Positions 36,111 through 45,549 of a stretch of 64,000 bases of DNA are shown piece by piece (positions within the stretch are counted from its first letter, which is position 1; each line of letters opens with the position of its first letter). The translations under genes were made by a program, and so were the position numbers. The notes under the pieces are model-generated. The model was not told the DNA's origin, did not search any database, and worked only from the letters and a program-made list of their open reading frames with translations. Origin of the DNA: Bradyrhizobium tropiciagri (GTDB taxonomy: Bacteria; Pseudomonadota; Alphaproteobacteria; Rhizobiales; Xanthobacteraceae); the NCBI RefSeq assembly GCF_001189845.1, contig NZ_LFLZ01000013.1, forward strand, positions 96,774 to 160,773, written 5' to 3'.

Positions 36111-37384
36111 CGACGGGGTTCGACCGGGATCCTGAGCCGCTTGAACTACGAGCACGTCCGCGGCCAGTTCGGCGCCTCAATAGGCGCGCCCTCATGATCG
36201 GCTGCGCGATCGCCGCGTTGTTGATTGCCGGAGCGACGCTCGTGGCGCTCCGACCGCAGTCCTTCAAGCAGTCGGTGCGGACGGAGCTCTTTAATACTGA
36301 CCGCAAGCAGACCGCCGAGGGGTTGAGCAGGCTGCCAAAGTCCTACGAGGAACTGTCGCCATCGATCCCGCGGCTTGGACCGCCGTCGCCGGGGGACGTC
36401 GGGCGGGCATTCGTCGAAAATGAGAAGAAGGCCGGTGTGGCATCGGAGACGGGCTTCCGGACCAACCCGGAAGAAGACGCCGAACGGGCCGAGCGGATTC
36501 GGCAGACCCGGATCGCCCAGCAGGCAAAGGAATCAGGATTGTTCTTCCGCCTGTCGGAGAAGCAGGACAGGCGAAGGCAGGCAAGCATGACCGAAGTGGC
36601 AGCTGCCGCCCCATCTGCGTTCCGGCCATCAACCACCGATACGGGACCATCAGCCGCCGAACTCGCCAAGACAGCGCAGGCGATGGTCGATCGATCCAGT
36701 GAGATCGTTCCCTCGTCGCAAGCACGGAAGCTCGCCTTTGTGGGAACGAAAGCCGACACGGAGACCACCAATCCGCATACGCTGAAACCGGCACCATCGA
36801 CCCATGCAGTCATGGCCGGGTCGATCATTCCGGCTAGCCTCGTTACCGGGCTCAATTCGGATCTGCCTGGCGCAACCATCGGCCAGGTTACAGAGAACGT
36901 CTTTGATACTGTGACTGGTGAACATCTCCTTATCCCGCAAGGGACGCGGCTTGTGGGCAAGTACGACAGCGTTGTCGCCTTTGGCCAGAAGCGGGCGCTG
37001 GTCGTGTGGACACGGCTCATTTTGCCGAACGGCAACTCCATAGTGATCGAGAACCTTCCAGCCACGGATGTCGCAGGCTATGCCGGGCTCGAGGACGAGG
37101 TGGACTTCCATACCTGGCAATTGCTCAAGGGCGTGGCCTTGGCGACGTTGATCGGGGTGGGGACCCAGCTATCGATCGGCAATGACGAGAGCGATCTCGT
37201 GAAGGCGCTAAGGGAGAGTACGCAGCAAACGACCAATCGTGCCGGGCAGCGCCTCGTGGAGCGCGAGCTCGATGTGCAGCCGACGATCACGGTGCGGCCT
37301 GGATGGCCGCTGCGCGTGATTGTCTCGAAGGATCTGGTGTTGAAGCCTTACCAGGATGTTCAATCCGCCGCGAAGAGCAAATGA
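36107..37384 (+). CDS. trbI: TrbI, VirB10-like protein
   Basis: A 425-residue protein spanning the inner membrane (ALMIGCAIAALLIAGATLVA, about 29-48) to the outer-membrane complex. A proline-containing linker is followed by the VirB10 core: GSIIPASLVTGLNSDLPG, VTENVFDTVTGEHLLIPQGT and GLEDEVDFHTWQLLKGVALA. It is the last large gene of the trb operon. Confidence 0.92.
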   Translation: MTTGFDRDPEPLELRARPRPVRRLNRRALMIGCAIAALLIAGATLVALRPQSFKQSVRTELFNTDRKQTAEGLSRLPKSYEELSPSIPRLGPPSPGDVGRAFVENEKKAGVASETGFRTNPEEDAERAERIRQTRIAQQAKESGLFFRLSEKQDRRRQASMTEVAAAAPSAFRPSTTDTGPSAAELAKTAQAMVDRSSEIVPSSQARKLAFVGTKADTETTNPHTLKPAPSTHAVMAGSIIPASLVTGLNSDLPGATIGQVTENVFDTVTGEHLLIPQGTRLVGKYDSVVAFGQKRALVVWTRLILPNGNSIVIENLPATDVAGYAGLEDEVDFHTWQLLKGVALATLIGVGTQLSIGNDESDLVKALRESTQQTTNRAGQRLVERELDVQPTITVRPGWPLRVIVSKDLVLKPYQDVQSAAKSK

Positions 37385-37387
37385 CGC

Positions 37388-37615
37388 ATGAAGCTTGCGA
37401 AGCTGCCTGATCGGACGCCGGTGAAGATGAGTGTTGTGTTGGCGCCAAGCCTTGCCAAGCGGCTGCGCGAATACGCCGACTTTTATGCGGAGACTTACGG
37501 TAGCCGGGAGGAGGTCATGGAGTTGATTCCGTTTATGCTTGAGGCATTTCTCGATGGAGACGCGGAATTTCGCAAGGCCAAAAGGACAGCAACTTTAGAT
37601 GTCGCTTCGTCCTAG
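37388..37615 (+). CDS. DUF2274 family protein
   Basis: A 75-residue protein starting MKLAKLPDRTPVKMSVVLAP and containing YADFYAETYGSREEVMELIP, as in DUF2274 proteins. They nearly always close trb operons in Rhizobiales ICEs and have a ribbon-helix-helix look. It starts 4 bases after trbI. Function unknown. Confidence 0.85.
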   Translation: MKLAKLPDRTPVKMSVVLAPSLAKRLREYADFYAETYGSREEVMELIPFMLEAFLDGDAEFRKAKRTATLDVASS

Positions 37616-37835
37616 ATATCCGAGATGGACGCGACTGACCGGCTGCATTAACGTGCGCTTGGCCATATCCGGTCTCTGGTGTTGACGCACAGCCGTTGTC
37701 GAGAATTGGCGGCTTCCGCCCGGCAACGCCCTTTCGCCGCAGCATAAAGAGTTATGTCGACCGGAGAGAGGCGCTTGTGAGACCGATGCGGCAGTGCTCC
37801 AGACTTTGAGTCTCCGGCCAACGATTAGTCCGCTA
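37616..37835. other. End of trb operon; MarR-like gene scrap
   Basis: At 37790-37850 the plus strand reads LQTLSLRPTISPLLKRLGNL, which resembles the recognition-helix region of MarR/OhrR regulators, but stops surround it. This may be a fragment left where the conjugation module meets the amino-sugar cluster. No terminator hairpin with a T-run was found. Confidence 0.3.
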
Positions 37836-38849
37836 TTAAAACGTCTCGGTAATCTTGCGCAAGCAAGGGGGACGATCCGGATCAAATCCGCAGGCACGCG
37901 CCGTCTGCTCTATCATCCGATAGGCCGGAACGAGCATGGTGATCGGGTCGGTGGCGGGATCATCCTCGGTCAGCCAGGCCAGCGAGCCATGCGGTCCGCC
38001 GCAAAGATGCAGCGCAAACTTTTGCTCACGCAACTCGTTTACCAGTGCGTCCACCGTGGCCGCCGTTTCATCCATGAGGCGCATCATGACAACCGGCGTA
38101 CGCGACGATAGCGCGGCGCGTGGCCCATGCTGCAGCTCGGCGGCGCTCAGACCTATGGAGGGCAGGCGCAGGATTTCCGAAAGTTTGAGCGCGATCTCCC
38201 TCGCCGAGCCCAGGGCCAGACCCCGGGCCGCCACAAAAACGGCTGACGCCTTGGTGAGACCATCGGCAATCTCGGACCAATCGAGCGCCAGCGCCCGGTC
38301 CAGCCGCTCGGGCAGCCTATCGAGGGCTGACCGCAGCGCTCGATCTCCAGCGAGCTCGGCAACAAGTCCGACACAGGCCGCCATCGAGCCGATCACGGTC
38401 TTTGTCGCCGCCACCGAGTGCTCCTCGCCAGCTTCGATCGGAATGACGAACTCCGCTTCGTCAGCCACCGGCGACGACGCCGCATTGACGATGGCGATGG
38501 TCCGTGCGCCCGAGACGCGCGCCGACTTCGTCGCCGCGACAAGATCCGGGCTGCGTCCCGATTGCGAGATCACAATGAACAGGGCATCGCGGAGCATTAA
38601 GGGCGTGCGAAATGCTGTGATCACCGAGGGAGCGCTGGCTGAAACGGGAAGACGAAGCCGCGTCTCGACAAGGTATCTCAAGAAAACCCCGGCATGCCCC
38701 GAGCTTCCCCGGCCACACACGACACACAGGGGAACGGCGCCAATTCTAATTCGTTGTGCGATGTCGCGCGCGGCGGGGCGGCTGCGAACAATGTTGGCGA
38801 CAACATTGGCGCTTTCCCCGATTTCGCTCGCCATCGCGGAGGTCGTCAT
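37836..38849 (-). CDS. SIS-domain aminosugar isomerase/deaminase (GlmS-C/AgaS-like)
   Basis: A 337-residue protein with two SIS domains, like the isomerase half of GlmS and NagB-II deaminases. CGRGSSGHAGVFLRYLVE and VISQSGRSPDLVAATK bind the sugar phosphate; GEEHSVAATKTVIGSMAACV and SAAELQHGPRAAL follow. The glutaminase domain of GlmS is absent, so conversion of glucosamine-6-phosphate to fructose-6-phosphate and ammonia is the likely reaction. It overlaps murQ by 4 bases and is the last gene of the minus-strand operon. Confidence 0.85.
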   Translation of the reverse strand: MTTSAMASEIGESANVVANIVRSRPAARDIAQRIRIGAVPLCVVCGRGSSGHAGVFLRYLVETRLRLPVSASAPSVITAFRTPLMLRDALFIVISQSGRSPDLVAATKSARVSGARTIAIVNAASSPVADEAEFVIPIEAGEEHSVAATKTVIGSMAACVGLVAELAGDRALRSALDRLPERLDRALALDWSEIADGLTKASAVFVAARGLALGSAREIALKLSEILRLPSIGLSAAELQHGPRAALSSRTPVVMMRLMDETAATVDALVNELREQKFALHLCGGPHGSLAWLTEDDPATDPITMLVPAYRMIEQTARACGFDPDRPPCLRKITETF

Positions 38850-39835
38850 GGCTCAGTCGCTCCGTCTCGCCTGCGCGCCGTCGCTCCCTTTGGATGCCGA
38901 TCACTATCCCTGGCGAGTTCGGCAAACACCCGTCGAAGGTTGCCGTCACAGTTCTTCAGAACGGTCTCGGCATCATCCCTGTCGACACCCAACACCAGAA
39001 GGACTGCCGTTTTGATGTCTCCCTTGGCCTGCTCGAGCGAGCGTGCCGCGTGCGACGGATCACAGTGCGCGATTTGCGCCACCATGACCTCTGCGCGCCG
39101 CTTCAGCTTGGCATTGGTCGGCTGCATATTCACCATCATGCCGCGATACACCCGGCCAAGCCGCAGCATAATCCCTGAGGAGATCAGATTGAGCACGACC
39201 TTCTGCGCGGTGCCCGCCTTCATCCGCGTAGAGCCGGCGACCAGCTCGCGGCCGGTCTCGATCAAGATCGGAAACTTTGCCGATGTCAGCAGTGCGGTGC
39301 CGGGATTGTTGGCGACGCCAATCGTCACTGCATCGAAAGAGCCTGCTTGCTGCAGCGCCGCGACCGTGAATGGTGTTGTGCCGCTGGCGGCTACGGCGAT
39401 CACCACGTCGTGCGGCGTGAGTCGCGCGACTTCGATCTGCATGACTGCATCATCGACATCGTCCTCCGCGCCCTCGATGCTGGTGACGAACGCGCTATCT
39501 CCGCCGGCGACGATGAAGCGAACGCGCTCCTTGGGCCAGGCGAAGGTCGGCATAAGCTCGGCGCCGTCCTGGACCGCCACGCGGCCCGAGGTACCGGCGC
39601 CGACATACACAATGCGTCCGCGATCGCCCAGCGCCGCCTTGGCTGCTTCGGTCGCCGCAGTGATTGCGGGAAGGGCATGGCCGATCGCTGCAACGGCTGC
39701 AAGCTGGCCCTCCCACATCGCTTCCACCGCGGACATGAGCGGCCATGCATCAAGATCGACAAAGCGGGGATCGACTTCTTCGGTGGCCATATTGATCCAT
39801 GCGCCCTTAACCGCGGAACTTTGAAGCCTGTTCAT
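38846..39835 (-). CDS. murQ: N-acetylmuramic acid 6-phosphate etherase
   Basis: MurQ removes lactate from MurNAc-6-phosphate to give GlcNAc-6-phosphate. Key stretches are the N-terminal INMATEEVDPRFVDLDAWPL, the SIS motif YVGAGTSGRVAVQDGAELMP with the catalytic Glu, VAASGTTPFTVAALQQA, and NPGTALLTSAKFPILIETGR. ATG 39835 gives 329 residues and overlaps the upstream kinase gene by 29 bases; an upstream in-frame start would overlap more. With the kinase, SIS protein and nagA it forms a cell-wall amino-sugar recycling or catabolic route. Confidence 0.92.
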   Translation of the reverse strand: MNRLQSSAVKGAWINMATEEVDPRFVDLDAWPLMSAVEAMWEGQLAAVAAIGHALPAITAATEAAKAALGDRGRIVYVGAGTSGRVAVQDGAELMPTFAWPKERVRFIVAGGDSAFVTSIEGAEDDVDDAVMQIEVARLTPHDVVIAVAASGTTPFTVAALQQAGSFDAVTIGVANNPGTALLTSAKFPILIETGRELVAGSTRMKAGTAQKVVLNLISSGIMLRLGRVYRGMMVNMQPTNAKLKRRAEVMVAQIAHCDPSHAARSLEQAKGDIKTAVLLVLGVDRDDAETVLKNCDGNLRRVFAELARDSDRHPKGATARRRDGATEP

Positions 39836-40730
39836 GGTCAGTGTCTCTCTCGGGCGGATCGAGCCGCCCTCGCGCCACCAGTAACGCACCGGCCGCTGCG
39901 TCGGCGTCAGGACGCTTCAGGCGGGCGCGCAGATCAGGTGTCAGCCAGGGCGTAATGGCAGCCGCGAGTCCGCCCACGAGCGCGAGCCGGTCAATTCCTC
40001 TCGCCAGGAACAGATCGAGGAGATCGCCAATGGCATCGGCCGCGCGCTCGACAATGCGGCGGCCGACCGGATCGCCCTGATTGGCGTGCCGTATCACGAT
40101 CGGCGCAAACCCCGCGTAATCTGTTGCTTTGGCTTCTTCAGACCATGCCACTGCCTGATAGGGATCATGATCGAATGCGCCAAGTACCTCTGAAAGCAGT
40201 GGGGTCAGCTCGCTGCGGCGATCAGCAGCCCGCAGCGCCAAGCGCACGACTTGCAGACCGATGTCGGCGCCGCTGCCTTCGTCGGAGACAGGAAAGCCGT
40301 AACCGGCGAGACGAATTTCGCGGCCGCCGATCAGGCCGACACCAACCGAGCCAGTGCCGGCTACCACGATCGCTCCGTCCGCGCCGCTGTGAGCGCCGAG
40401 ACAGGCAGCCGTGCCGTCGCTTATGAAGATAGTGGACGTAAACGGATGGACGATCTTCTTGAGCGCCGCTTCCGCGCCCCGGCGGCCAAGGCCGGCGAGG
40501 CCAATTCCGGCGTGGATCCGCGCAAAATCCTCGCGCGCCAAGCCGGCCTGCGCGGCAGCCGCTTCGGTTGCCTCCATGATGGAACGCCAGGCCTTTTCGA
40601 CACCAATCCGCGTCGTCGCAGGCCCCGAGCTCGCTTCGCCGAGCAGCCTGCCGCTTTCGTCCTCAATCCGGGCGCGGCAGCGAGTTCCGCCCCCGTCAAT
40701 TCCGAGATACGTGGTACCTTTCGTTCCCAT
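39807..40730 (-). CDS. BadF/BadG-family sugar kinase (GlcNAc kinase-like)
   Basis: A 307-residue kinase of the ASKHA fold. The phosphate-1 motif TYLGIDGGGTRCRARIED and phosphate-2 region AIVVAGTGSVGVG are clear, with GFPVSDEGSGADIGLQVVRL and LALVGGLAAAITPWL further on. GlcNAc or MurNAc is the likely substrate, given murQ directly downstream. It is the first gene of the minus-strand operon and is divergent from nagA across 115 bases. Confidence 0.88.
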   Translation of the reverse strand: MGTKGTTYLGIDGGGTRCRARIEDESGRLLGEASSGPATTRIGVEKAWRSIMEATEAAAAQAGLAREDFARIHAGIGLAGLGRRGAEAALKKIVHPFTSTIFISDGTAACLGAHSGADGAIVVAGTGSVGVGLIGGREIRLAGYGFPVSDEGSGADIGLQVVRLALRAADRRSELTPLLSEVLGAFDHDPYQAVAWSEEAKATDYAGFAPIVIRHANQGDPVGRRIVERAADAIGDLLDLFLARGIDRLALVGGLAAAITPWLTPDLRARLKRPDADAAAGALLVARGRLDPPERDTDHEQASKFRG

Positions 40731-40760
40731 GGAAAGTTAACGCAAGGGCTTCGGTCCGGG

Positions 40761-40784
40761 TCCCCCAACGCATAGATGGGGGAA
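40761..40784. promoter_or_regulatory. Inverted repeat in kinase-nagA divergent region
   Basis: A stem CCCCCA/TGGGGG with a 9-base loop lies midway in the divergent intergenic region. It may be an operator serving both operons. No regulator gene is adjacent, so this is tentative. Confidence 0.35.
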
Positions 40785-40845
40785 CATTTTAGGTTACGGC
40801 ACTCGTCTCACGGGTCTGTGATCTGCCACTCTCGGATGAACGCTG

Positions 40846-42030
40846 ATGGTCGACTGCACCTCTCCCGACGTTATCACGATTGCTGCGTCGCAAATCTTTG
40901 ACGGTATCGCGGTGCACGGGCCGGGGCGGGTCAGGATTTCGAAAGGCAGGATTGAAAGCGTTACCTTTGGAGAGTCGGAGCCGTGCGCGTCAATCCAGCT
41001 GCCCCGAGATGCGATCCTTGCGCCCGGATTCCTCGATGTCCAGGTGAACGGAGGAGGGGGAGTTCTTCTCAACGACGAGCCAACTGAGGCTGGTGTTCGT
41101 CGCATCGTCGCAGCGCACCGCGGAGCAGGGACCACGGGCTGCTTGCCGACCCTCATCACCGATCGCAGCGAGGTCATCGAGCGATTGGCTTCAGTAGCTC
41201 CGGCCTGCCTCAAGATTCCCGGTGTGCTCGGCTTTCATCTGGAAGGGCCGGCACTCAACCGGTCACGCATGGGCATCCATCCCGAAGCCGAAATACGCGT
41301 GCCCGATCGACGCGATCTCGCCGCGGTCAAAAGTTTCGGGGGCCACGGCCGCTCTATCGTAACCTTGGCCCCGGAATGCGTGCCCGCATCCATGATCGAT
41401 GAGCTAATCGGCGCTGGATTGCGTATCGCAGCCGGCCACAGTGACGCCACCGCAGCGGAGGTCCGGCTGGGAGTCGACCGTGGTATCTCGGGGGTGACCC
41501 ATCTGTTCAACGCCATGTCGCAGTTGAACGCCCGGGAGCCGGGCCTAGTGGGCGTCGCGCTTGAGGACGATCGGCTGTTCGCAGGGATCATCTGCGACGG
41601 CATCCACGTTGACCGCGCTGGTTTGCGTGTTGCCTTCCGCTGCAAGGGACGCGATCGCTTGATGCTGGTCACCGATGCGATGCCGTCGGTGGGTACGGAC
41701 GATCGGCAATTCCTGCTGCAAGGAAAGCGGATTACATTGAACGAAAGTCGCTTGACTGGCCCAGATGGCACGCTCGCGGGCGCTCACCTCACCATGATTG
41801 AGGCGGTGCGCAACGCTATTGCGCTTATCGGAGCCTCCCTTATCGACGCCCTCATCATGGCTTCCCGGACGCCCGCGACTTTTCTGGGCCTTGAGGATGA
41901 GCTTGGACGGATTGCGCCCGGCTACCGCGCGGACCTTGTCGCGATCAATTCGGCCCTTGAAGTCGTCGGCACTTGGGTAGGCGGTGTCGGTTCGACGAAC
42001 GAAGCGACCACGGCTTCTCACCGAGGGTAG
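40846..42030 (+). CDS. nagA: N-acetylglucosamine-6-phosphate deacetylase
   Basis: A 394-residue amidohydrolase removing acetate from GlcNAc-6-phosphate. Metal and catalytic residues are visible: Glu in GFHLEGPALNRSRMGIHP, His in AGHSDATAAEVR, His in GVTHLFNAMSQLNAREPG, and the catalytic Asp in LVTDAMPSVG. The product is the substrate of the SIS-domain enzyme encoded divergently. Its stop is immediately followed by the ATG of the aspartokinase-like gene. Confidence 0.92.
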   Translation: MVDCTSPDVITIAASQIFDGIAVHGPGRVRISKGRIESVTFGESEPCASIQLPRDAILAPGFLDVQVNGGGGVLLNDEPTEAGVRRIVAAHRGAGTTGCLPTLITDRSEVIERLASVAPACLKIPGVLGFHLEGPALNRSRMGIHPEAEIRVPDRRDLAAVKSFGGHGRSIVTLAPECVPASMIDELIGAGLRIAAGHSDATAAEVRLGVDRGISGVTHLFNAMSQLNAREPGLVGVALEDDRLFAGIICDGIHVDRAGLRVAFRCKGRDRLMLVTDAMPSVGTDDRQFLLQGKRITLNESRLTGPDGTLAGAHLTMIEAVRNAIALIGASLIDALIMASRTPATFLGLEDELGRIAPGYRADLVAINSALEVVGTWVGGVGSTNEATTASHRG

Positions 42031-43233
42031 ATGCGCAACCATTCCATTATCGTGCAAAAATATGGCGGTGCCTGCCTTGAAACACCGGCGAAAATTCGCG
42101 CGGTTGCGCGCAGTCTTGCCGACCTGCATCGCCGTGGTCATCGTGTCGTGGCGATCGTCTCTGCAATGGGTATGACCACTGATCAACTGATCCAGATGGC
42201 TTACCAGGTAAGCTCCACCCCCAATCGCCGTGAACTTGACATGCTGCTGACGACTGGTGAGCGCATCAGTATGTCCCTGATGAGCATGGCGCTTTCTGAC
42301 CTCGGTGTGCTCGCGATCAGCTTCACCGGTAGTCAGGCCGGTGTGATGACGGACGGTTCCCATTCCTCGGCACGCATCCTGGAGGTACGTCCCATTCGGG
42401 TGCGTGAGGAACTTGATCGTGGGCGCGTTGTGGTGCTGGCGGGATTTCAGGGCGTGAACGCTGCGACCAGAGAAATCACCACGCTCGGCCGCGGCGGCAG
42501 CGACACGACGGCCGTTGCGATGGCAGCGGCGCTGAAAGCCGAGCGCTGTGAAATCATCAAAGAGGTCGACGGCGTTTGCTCGGCCGATCCACGCACCGTG
42601 CCGGATGCAAAGCCCTTGCGACGGGTGGATTTCGCATCCCTGTCTGAGATGTGCTTCTGGGGTGCGAAGGTTCTGCATTTTCGCAGCGTAGAGCTGGCAC
42701 AAAGTCAGGATGTGCCGCTGGTTCTCAAGCGGTGGGGTGGCGTTGAGCACGGCACGCAGGTGATGAAGGAGGTTGCAGGGATGGAAAAGGGAAGGGTTCT
42801 GGCCGTAAACTCGATGGTTCGCATTGAGCATGTCGAAATAGATTGCAAAGATCTCAATCACGGTTTCCAGAAATTCGCGCAGCATCTCGAGCAAAACAGC
42901 CTGTCTTGGCCCCAGGTCCTTGCCTCGGGCTTCGCCGCGGGCAAGACCAGCATGAACGTGACCTGTGATTCAGAATGGCTCGACGCGCTGTTGCGAACGA
43001 TGGAGGGCAGCAAGGAGTTGCGCAAGCATCGCGACGCGTCAAGCTCGGTGAGCCTCACCTGCTTCGGCGGCGTTTCGTCGGAACTGCCGTTCAGGGCATT
43101 GCAGGCTCTCGAACTTCACGGGATTGTACCCCACAGGTATGTGTTGTCGCCGCATTCGATCAGTCTGTTTGTTCCTGTGGAGAGCCGGGAGGCAGCGGTT
43201 AAGGCATTGCATTCGCTTATCCAGCAGGCATAG
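42031..43233 (+). CDS. Aspartokinase-like protein
   Basis: A 400-residue protein with the aspartokinase fold and two C-terminal ACT-like segments. Family motifs are [18 protein letters not shown] (KFGGTS is usual), [35 protein letters not shown] and [17 protein letters not shown]. Its ATG follows the nagA stop directly, so the two are co-transcribed, an odd partnership for a lysine/threonine-pathway enzyme. The changed KFGGTS motif hints at altered regulation or substrate. It is probably a second aspartokinase besides a housekeeping one (inference). Confidence 0.82.
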   Translation: MRNHSIIVQKYGGACLETPAKIRAVARSLADLHRRGHRVVAIVSAMGMTTDQLIQMAYQVSSTPNRRELDMLLTTGERISMSLMSMALSDLGVLAISFTGSQAGVMTDGSHSSARILEVRPIRVREELDRGRVVVLAGFQGVNAATREITTLGRGGSDTTAVAMAAALKAERCEIIKEVDGVCSADPRTVPDAKPLRRVDFASLSEMCFWGAKVLHFRSVELAQSQDVPLVLKRWGGVEHGTQVMKEVAGMEKGRVLAVNSMVRIEHVEIDCKDLNHGFQKFAQHLEQNSLSWPQVLASGFAAGKTSMNVTCDSEWLDALLRTMEGSKELRKHRDASSSVSLTCFGGVSSELPFRALQALELHGIVPHRYVLSPHSISLFVPVESREAAVKALHSLIQQA

Positions 43234-43436
43234 CTTCAGGAAGCGGAGGGCATCGCTCCCACTCACGCCTTGATCTGCAATGCGAGACGAACAAGCTGCG
43301 TGTGATCAGTGCTTCGCCTTGAGGCTTGCGCACGGGCCCGCGACTATGTCGCCCGTAGAATTGCGGCATAGATTTGAGGGCGGCGGAGTGGCGTTCGGCT
43401 TTTGTGCGTTGGCTCTCTTCGCCCCCAAGAAGCGCA

Positions 43437-43943
43437 CTAGCGGTTCGCGAGTTGCTTCCTATGAGACTCGATCATCTCCGCAGTAACGTCGCTGGGGTAA
43501 CAGATCGGTGCCGCGCCGCCTGGCCGAGAATAGGCGCTTCGGGCACCACAGGCCCTTCCATTCCGCATTGTGTCATCCGGACACGCGCAAGGTTTGCCCG
43601 TCGCGTGATATTGATCTCGACTAGCCTTGATGATGATTGCAGCTATGGCTGCCGCTGTTAGAACAGCCTCCGCCCTGCGCTTTGGCTCGCGTTGAGGAGT
43701 CGGACGCGGCGCCGGCTTCTCAGGTGCCCGCGGCTCGACGCTTGAGACTTCCTTTTTTGACTCAGGGCTTAGCAAGACCGGCGCCAACGGTACGCGCTTC
43801 GCAATGATCGGCGGCTCCACGAGGGCGATCGGTCCTTGAGCGGTTGAGGTCGAAACTGACTTGCTCGGACTGGCATTCTGACCAAGCGAATAGGCAGATA
43901 CTGCCGTCACGCCGATCAAGAAGAAAACTGCACCTCCGCGCAT
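43437..43943 (-). CDS. Small membrane-anchored or secreted protein, unknown function
   Basis: A 168-residue protein with an N-terminal hydrophobic segment (AVFFLIGVTAVSAYSLG), a Pro-rich middle (EPRAPEKPAPRPTPQREPKR) and a Cys-containing C-terminus (GKPCACPDDTMRNGRACGAR and PGGAAPICYPSDVTAEMIES). The C-terminal motif recurs in small Rhizobiales proteins as I recall them. Function unknown. Confidence 0.7.
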   Translation of the reverse strand: MRGGAVFFLIGVTAVSAYSLGQNASPSKSVSTSTAQGPIALVEPPIIAKRVPLAPVLLSPESKKEVSSVEPRAPEKPAPRPTPQREPKRRAEAVLTAAAIAAIIIKASRDQYHATGKPCACPDDTMRNGRACGARSAYSRPGGAAPICYPSDVTAEMIESHRKQLANR

Positions 43944-44007
43944 GGCCGCGTCCGATTAGTAAACTTATGCATAGACGAAACTGCCCAAATGGGCTGCAAG
44001 CGCTCCG

Positions 44008-44745
44008 TTAGGCGCCCGCTGGCCCTTGCGCAATATCGATGACGTGCCGGTCGGCCCCGACAGTGATGACAATCGTATACGTCTTCGCACCACCACCTTG
44101 GTCGGTCGGTGGCGCAAGATGCAGTTGGCCGCCGTACCATTCGCCTGACATGAGCGTGTTGTCCTTGATCACCGACTGCTCTAGTGCCGTCATATTGCGT
44201 TGCCCCGTCTCCACCGTGGCCGCGATCATCGCTTCGTTCTGGGCAGTAGCATTACCTTGGGCAATCGCGGCGGCGGTCGGGCTGTAGAACGTGCCTGTGC
44301 GACCGCTTGGCGTGGTGTAGCTGCCATAGCCTGCTTGTGACGCGCTATAGGCATTGCCTGCTGCCGCTAGACCCGTAAAAATTGCCCTCGCGACCTGGCG
44401 GTTCTTTTCTTCCTGCACGAGCATTTCATAGGTCACGACCTGCATCGAATGATCGGTTCCACCGACGTGCTGGACCGCCTCGACTTGCGATACCCGGAAA
44501 TCTACGGGGGCCTTGCCGAGATTGTTAATGCCCACGACGAACACAGGGCGACCATTAGCCTGAAACTGTCGAGCAGCAGGACGCACAAGGACGAGCGAAT
44601 TCTTCTGTCGAGAGACAAGAGCTGGCTGTCCATCCCGCACGAGCGCCTGTTGCTGCGGATTAGACGTTTTAAACTGAACTGTCTCGCTATTGGTTACACA
44701 GCCGCCCAACGTGGCGAAGAGCGCCACGACGCAAAACTTACGCAT
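44008..44745 (-). CDS. Putative lipoprotein, unknown function
   Basis: ATG 44745 is preceded by GGGGGAAG and opens MRKFCVVALFATLGGCVTNS, a lipoprotein signal with lipobox LGGC. The mature 230-residue chain has alternating polar segments and ends KTYTIVITVGADRHVIDIAQ. A longer frame starting at 44811 would hide the signal, so 44745 is preferred. No family recognised. Confidence 0.75.
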   Translation of the reverse strand: MRKFCVVALFATLGGCVTNSETVQFKTSNPQQQALVRDGQPALVSRQKNSLVLVRPAARQFQANGRPVFVVGINNLGKAPVDFRVSQVEAVQHVGGTDHSMQVVTYEMLVQEEKNRQVARAIFTGLAAAGNAYSASQAGYGSYTTPSGRTGTFYSPTAAAIAQGNATAQNEAMIAATVETGQRNMTALEQSVIKDNTLMSGEWYGGQLHLAPPTDQGGGAKTYTIVITVGADRHVIDIAQGPAGA

Positions 44746-44811
44746 TGATCTTCCCCCAGACTCGGAGGGATAGAAGCGCAACCAGGGCGCGATATCAATA
44801 AAGTGCATCAA

Positions 44812-45549
44812 CCCGCCGCACTACACCTTAGTTGTATGTACGCGAATGAGCTCAATCCTGTAGTTGCACCGACTGTTTGATCATAAATGACCGTGACTAA
44901 GATGGTCTGCGAGTGGTCGGGCTGCGCGGCGTCGATCGAGCATCTTTCGGTGTTGCATCAGATCCGAGGCGAGTTGACGAAGCTAAAGAGCTTGGACCGC
45001 TCATTCGAGCGCGCTTTCTCCACAGTCAGAAGGACAGCCTCCATGGCTTCGGACGCGTCTTCACGGCTGCGGCGCAATCAAAGGAGTCTTGCCGCACCGT
45101 CATGTTGGAATGCGTAAGTCGAGCGACGATCGACAGCTGGTGTCGTGCCGCTCGAGAGCGGTGCGCGCTTCATCGAAGCTGTTGGCTCTGCCATCGGAGC
45201 GCGCGCCACGGTGCGAGGCCGTTGATCTCGCAAGGCCCGCGATCAATATCGCCGACGCCAGTGCGCGGGTTCATAGAGGTGACGTGGACATCCTCATTTG
45301 CCGACCAGCCAGACCCCTTGGCGGACGTCGGGATCGAGGTGGCGCATTGGGCGTGACCTATGATTCCTGCCAACCAGTCAGCTTGCCACGATTTTTGTAG
45401 CCGGTCGTTGACTTCGAATTGTTGGTATTTGTGTTGGTATTGGCCAGCGGATCGAAAAATAAACACAGTAAATTCAATTGGGTAAGTACCAATATCCATT
45501 ACCTCAGGCGTAATGGAACGGGCGAATTCCGCATGGTAGGTTTTGCACC
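44812..45549. other. Gene-poor boundary stretch
   Basis: About 740 bases. A plus-strand frame near 44913-45110 (GLRGVDRASFGVASDPRRVD) looks like decayed coding sequence of unknown origin. The last 150 bases are AT-rich and repeat TTGTTGGTATTTGTGTTGG-like words before the Xre gene. Codon use changes across it, from mixed on the left to strongly GC3-rich on the right. Confidence 0.35.

Noticed and set aside
37936..39015. 359-codon plus-strand frame
   Set aside because: Antisense to the SIS protein and murQ; Ser/Arg/Ala-rich noise.
41545..42894. 449-codon minus-strand frame
   Set aside because: Antisense to nagA and the aspartokinase-like gene, both with clear motifs.
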